Below, piece after piece: positions 14,526 through 16,233 of a stretch of DNA of 16,233 bases; the first letter of the stretch is position 1, and the number at the start of each line of letters is the position of its first letter. The notes below the pieces were generated by a model. The model was not told the DNA's origin. It worked only from the letters and a program-made list of their open reading frames with translations, and made no database searches. Position numbers and translations under genes: made by a program. The stretch covers positions 1-16,233 of the forward strand of contig JAHFUH010000055.1 in assembly GCA_023265215.1 (NCBI GenBank), written 5' to 3'. The stretch is from Acidobacteriota bacterium (GTDB taxonomy: Bacteria > Acidobacteriota > UBA6911).

Positions 14526-16233
14526 ATGAGGGGAAAAACTGGTTGGTTTGCATTGGCTGCCTGGGTGATGTCGGTCCTGATCGTAGGATCCTCATCGGCC
14601 CAAGAAGCCAAAATAACCGTTATGAATCCGCGGGGCATTCAGCCCGAAATACGCAAGATTCCAATGGCGCCGCGCCAGGCTACGCTGGACGGCAAGACTA
14701 TCTATATCGTGGATACTAAATATCCGAATACAAAGCCGTTTGTTAACGAGCTCTTGGCCGCGCTTAAAGCGAAGTATCCCAAAACAACCTGGATGATTCG
14801 GGACAAGGCTGCAGGTTACATGGATGATGATCCGGCCCTGTGGAAGGAAGTCAAAGAGAAGGGCGCGGGCGCTATTGTTTTGCTGGGGCACTGAAGCAGC
14901 TGTTCGCCGGCGGTCGTCGGCCATGCTGTAACGCTTGAAAGAATGGGCGTCCCCACCGTACCCATGATTACTGCGAGATTCAAGGAGCTCGTTACCACGA
15001 TTTCCTATAAAAAGGGAATTCCCAACATGAGGATCACCTACACTCCCCACCCGATTACGGACAGGCCGGCCGAACTGTGCCGGCAGTATGTGGCAGGAAA
15101 CGATCCGAATACCGGGCTGCCAATGCTGGAAGAAATTTATGCGGGTTTGACAAAGCAGCTCTCGGCAGAAGACAGCAAAGCGGGATTTCTCAAGAGAGAT
15201 CCGCGGCCACGGCTATTGCCACCCGACACCCCGGAAAAGCTAATGGAGTATTTCCATGAGCAGGGCTTTACGGATGGGAGCCCCGTTATTCTGCCCACCG
15301 AGCAGAAGGTTAAGGAAATGCTGAAGGCAACGAGCCGCAAGCCGGACGAATGGGTTGGCCAGATGCGTCCATCCCCTCCGCATGAAGCCTGGTATTACAC
15401 GGTTGAGATGGTCGCGGTCAATGCGGTCATGGCGGGCGCAAAACCCGAATATTTTCCAACAATCCTTGCGATCGCGTCCAAGGGACTCACATCGATGTTC
15501 AGCTCCACATCGTCTTTCGCGAGAATGGTGGTGGTAAACGGTCCCGTGGTCAAGGAAATCGGCATGAACACCGGGATCGGCGCGATGGGGCCCGTCAGCC
15601 GCGCAAATTCCTCGATCGGCAGATGCTGGACACTGATCTCGAAAAACCTCGGAGGTTCGGGAAAGCCGGGAGAAACCTACCTGGGCAGCCAGGGGAATCC
15701 TCTTAATTACGGAAACCTTTGCTTCCCGGAAACGGAAGATGGGTTGCCTGCCGGTTGGAATCCTCTGCACGTGCAAAAGGGATTCAAAAAAACCGACAGC
15801 GTAGTCAGTCTCTTCAGCGGCTGGAGCATGAATGATATCGCATGGTACTCTCCGTTGCCGATTCACGAAGTCATCAGGGGATGGCTGGAGCATTTCTTCT
15901 CCTTCGGCACCACGCAAGCCACACTCATTCTGGACCCGATTGTTGCGGCGGATGTGGCGTCCAAGTATCCATCGAAAGAAGCCTTCACCAAGTACCTCGC
16001 AGAAAATACCGGGACGCCGGGCTGGTTGTACTGGTCCCAAAATCCGAATCAACTGAAACAGGCCCAATCGGGAGTAGAACCTTATGCCACCTGGCTGAAG
16101 CAGGGCCAGGGTGCCGTAGTCCCTGTTTCCCGCTATGACAAAAAGGGAGGCGGCGTTACAAGGAATACCGCCTTCATGGCATCCAAAGACAGTAATGAAC
16201 CCACCAATTCAATCGACATTGTTGTCACCGGAG
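14526..16233 (+). CDS. UGSC-family selenoprotein with signal peptide, 3' end cut by window edge
   Basis: The frame from the ATG at 14526 (AAAGGAG upstream) meets a TGA at 14892-14894 (residue 123) and then stays open without a stop for 446 codons to the window edge. The local reading is GAIVLLGH-U-SSC-SPAVVGHAVTLERMGVPTV. This matches the UGSC (seleno)protein family, in which Sec and a Cys three residues later form a redox motif; here the second position is Ser instead of Gly. The N-terminal NPRG and VDTKYPNTKPFVNELL segments fit the family. Residues 1-25 look like a cleavable signal peptide ending in SSSAQ, so the protein may be exported. The C-terminal part has VVNGPVVKEIGMNTGIGAMG and RANSSIGR, which I associate with longer members of the family. 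The biochemical function of the family is not established. Confidence 0.88.
14897..14928 (+). promoter_or_regulatory. Putative SECIS hairpin of the UGSC protein
   Basis: Downstream of the TGA, CAGCTG (14897-14902) pairs with CA-T-GCTG (14922-14928, one bulged T). Above an internal loop TTC, GCCG (14906-14909) pairs with CGGC (14918-14921). The 8-nt apical loop GCGGTCGT contains GGTC beginning 17 nt after the TGA. Spacing and loop fit a bacterial SECIS, although the stem is less regular than that of the formate dehydrogenase. Confidence 0.65.

Noticed and set aside
15240..16067. Minus-strand open frame of 275 codons within the UGSC gene region
   Set aside because: The plus strand carries a continuous family-like frame here, and the antisense product is rich in Arg and His with no domain.
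1..16233. CRISPR arrays, tRNA or rRNA genes, phage genes and transposases
   Set aside because: None was recognised on either strand. The only mobile signals are non-coding repeats.

Overview
The window comes from a bacterium that decodes UGA as selenocysteine (Sec). Three genes are interrupted by a single in-frame TGA exactly where a catalytic Cys/Sec residue is expected. Each TGA is followed by a hairpin whose apical loop starts about 16-20 nt downstream, as in bacterial SECIS elements. The Sec-dependent formate dehydrogenase, NADH-type flavin subunits, cytochrome bd oxidase and ferritin-like proteins suggest an anaerobe or microaerophile that must handle oxygen. Repeat style and gene content would fit a Desulfobacterota-like or related uncultured lineage, but the sequence does not settle the taxonomy. 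No rRNA, tRNA, CRISPR array or sel gene is visible.

Left part (1-4088, all on the minus strand, so transcribed right to left): a multi-zinc-ribbon protein, cytochrome bd oxidase cydA and cydB, and a 2-Cys peroxiredoxin that runs off the left edge and carries Sec in place of its peroxidatic Cys. Two different REPIN-like paired-palindrome repeats lie in the gaps flanking cydA. Together this looks like an oxygen and peroxide defence group.

Middle part (4089-7233): a frameshifted, 5'-truncated remnant of a hypothetical gene, an exported papain-family (C1A) protease, a ferritin-like/rubrerythrin-type protein, and a MITE-like element inserted exactly at that gene's stop codon (about 30-bp terminal inverted repeats, apparent 3-bp TAA duplication). 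A gap with no confident gene follows.

Core (7234-13574, plus strand): a tight three-gene operon. It encodes a 911-residue NuoG/HydA-type formate dehydrogenase catalytic subunit with Sec at residue 350, a NuoE-type [2Fe-2S] subunit, and a 1037-residue fusion of a NuoF/HydB-type flavoprotein to a GltD/NfnB-like NAD(P)H oxidoreductase. This architecture suggests a soluble formate dehydrogenase linked to both NAD(H) and NADP(H), possibly by flavin-based electron bifurcation. It is the most interesting system in the window.

Right part (13742-16233, plus strand): a second ferritin-like protein, a 328-bp gap, and a UGSC-family selenoprotein with an apparent signal peptide and a variant U-S-S-C motif. 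Its frame stays open past the TGA to the right edge. Ordinary gene calling would break or miss all three selenoprotein genes.
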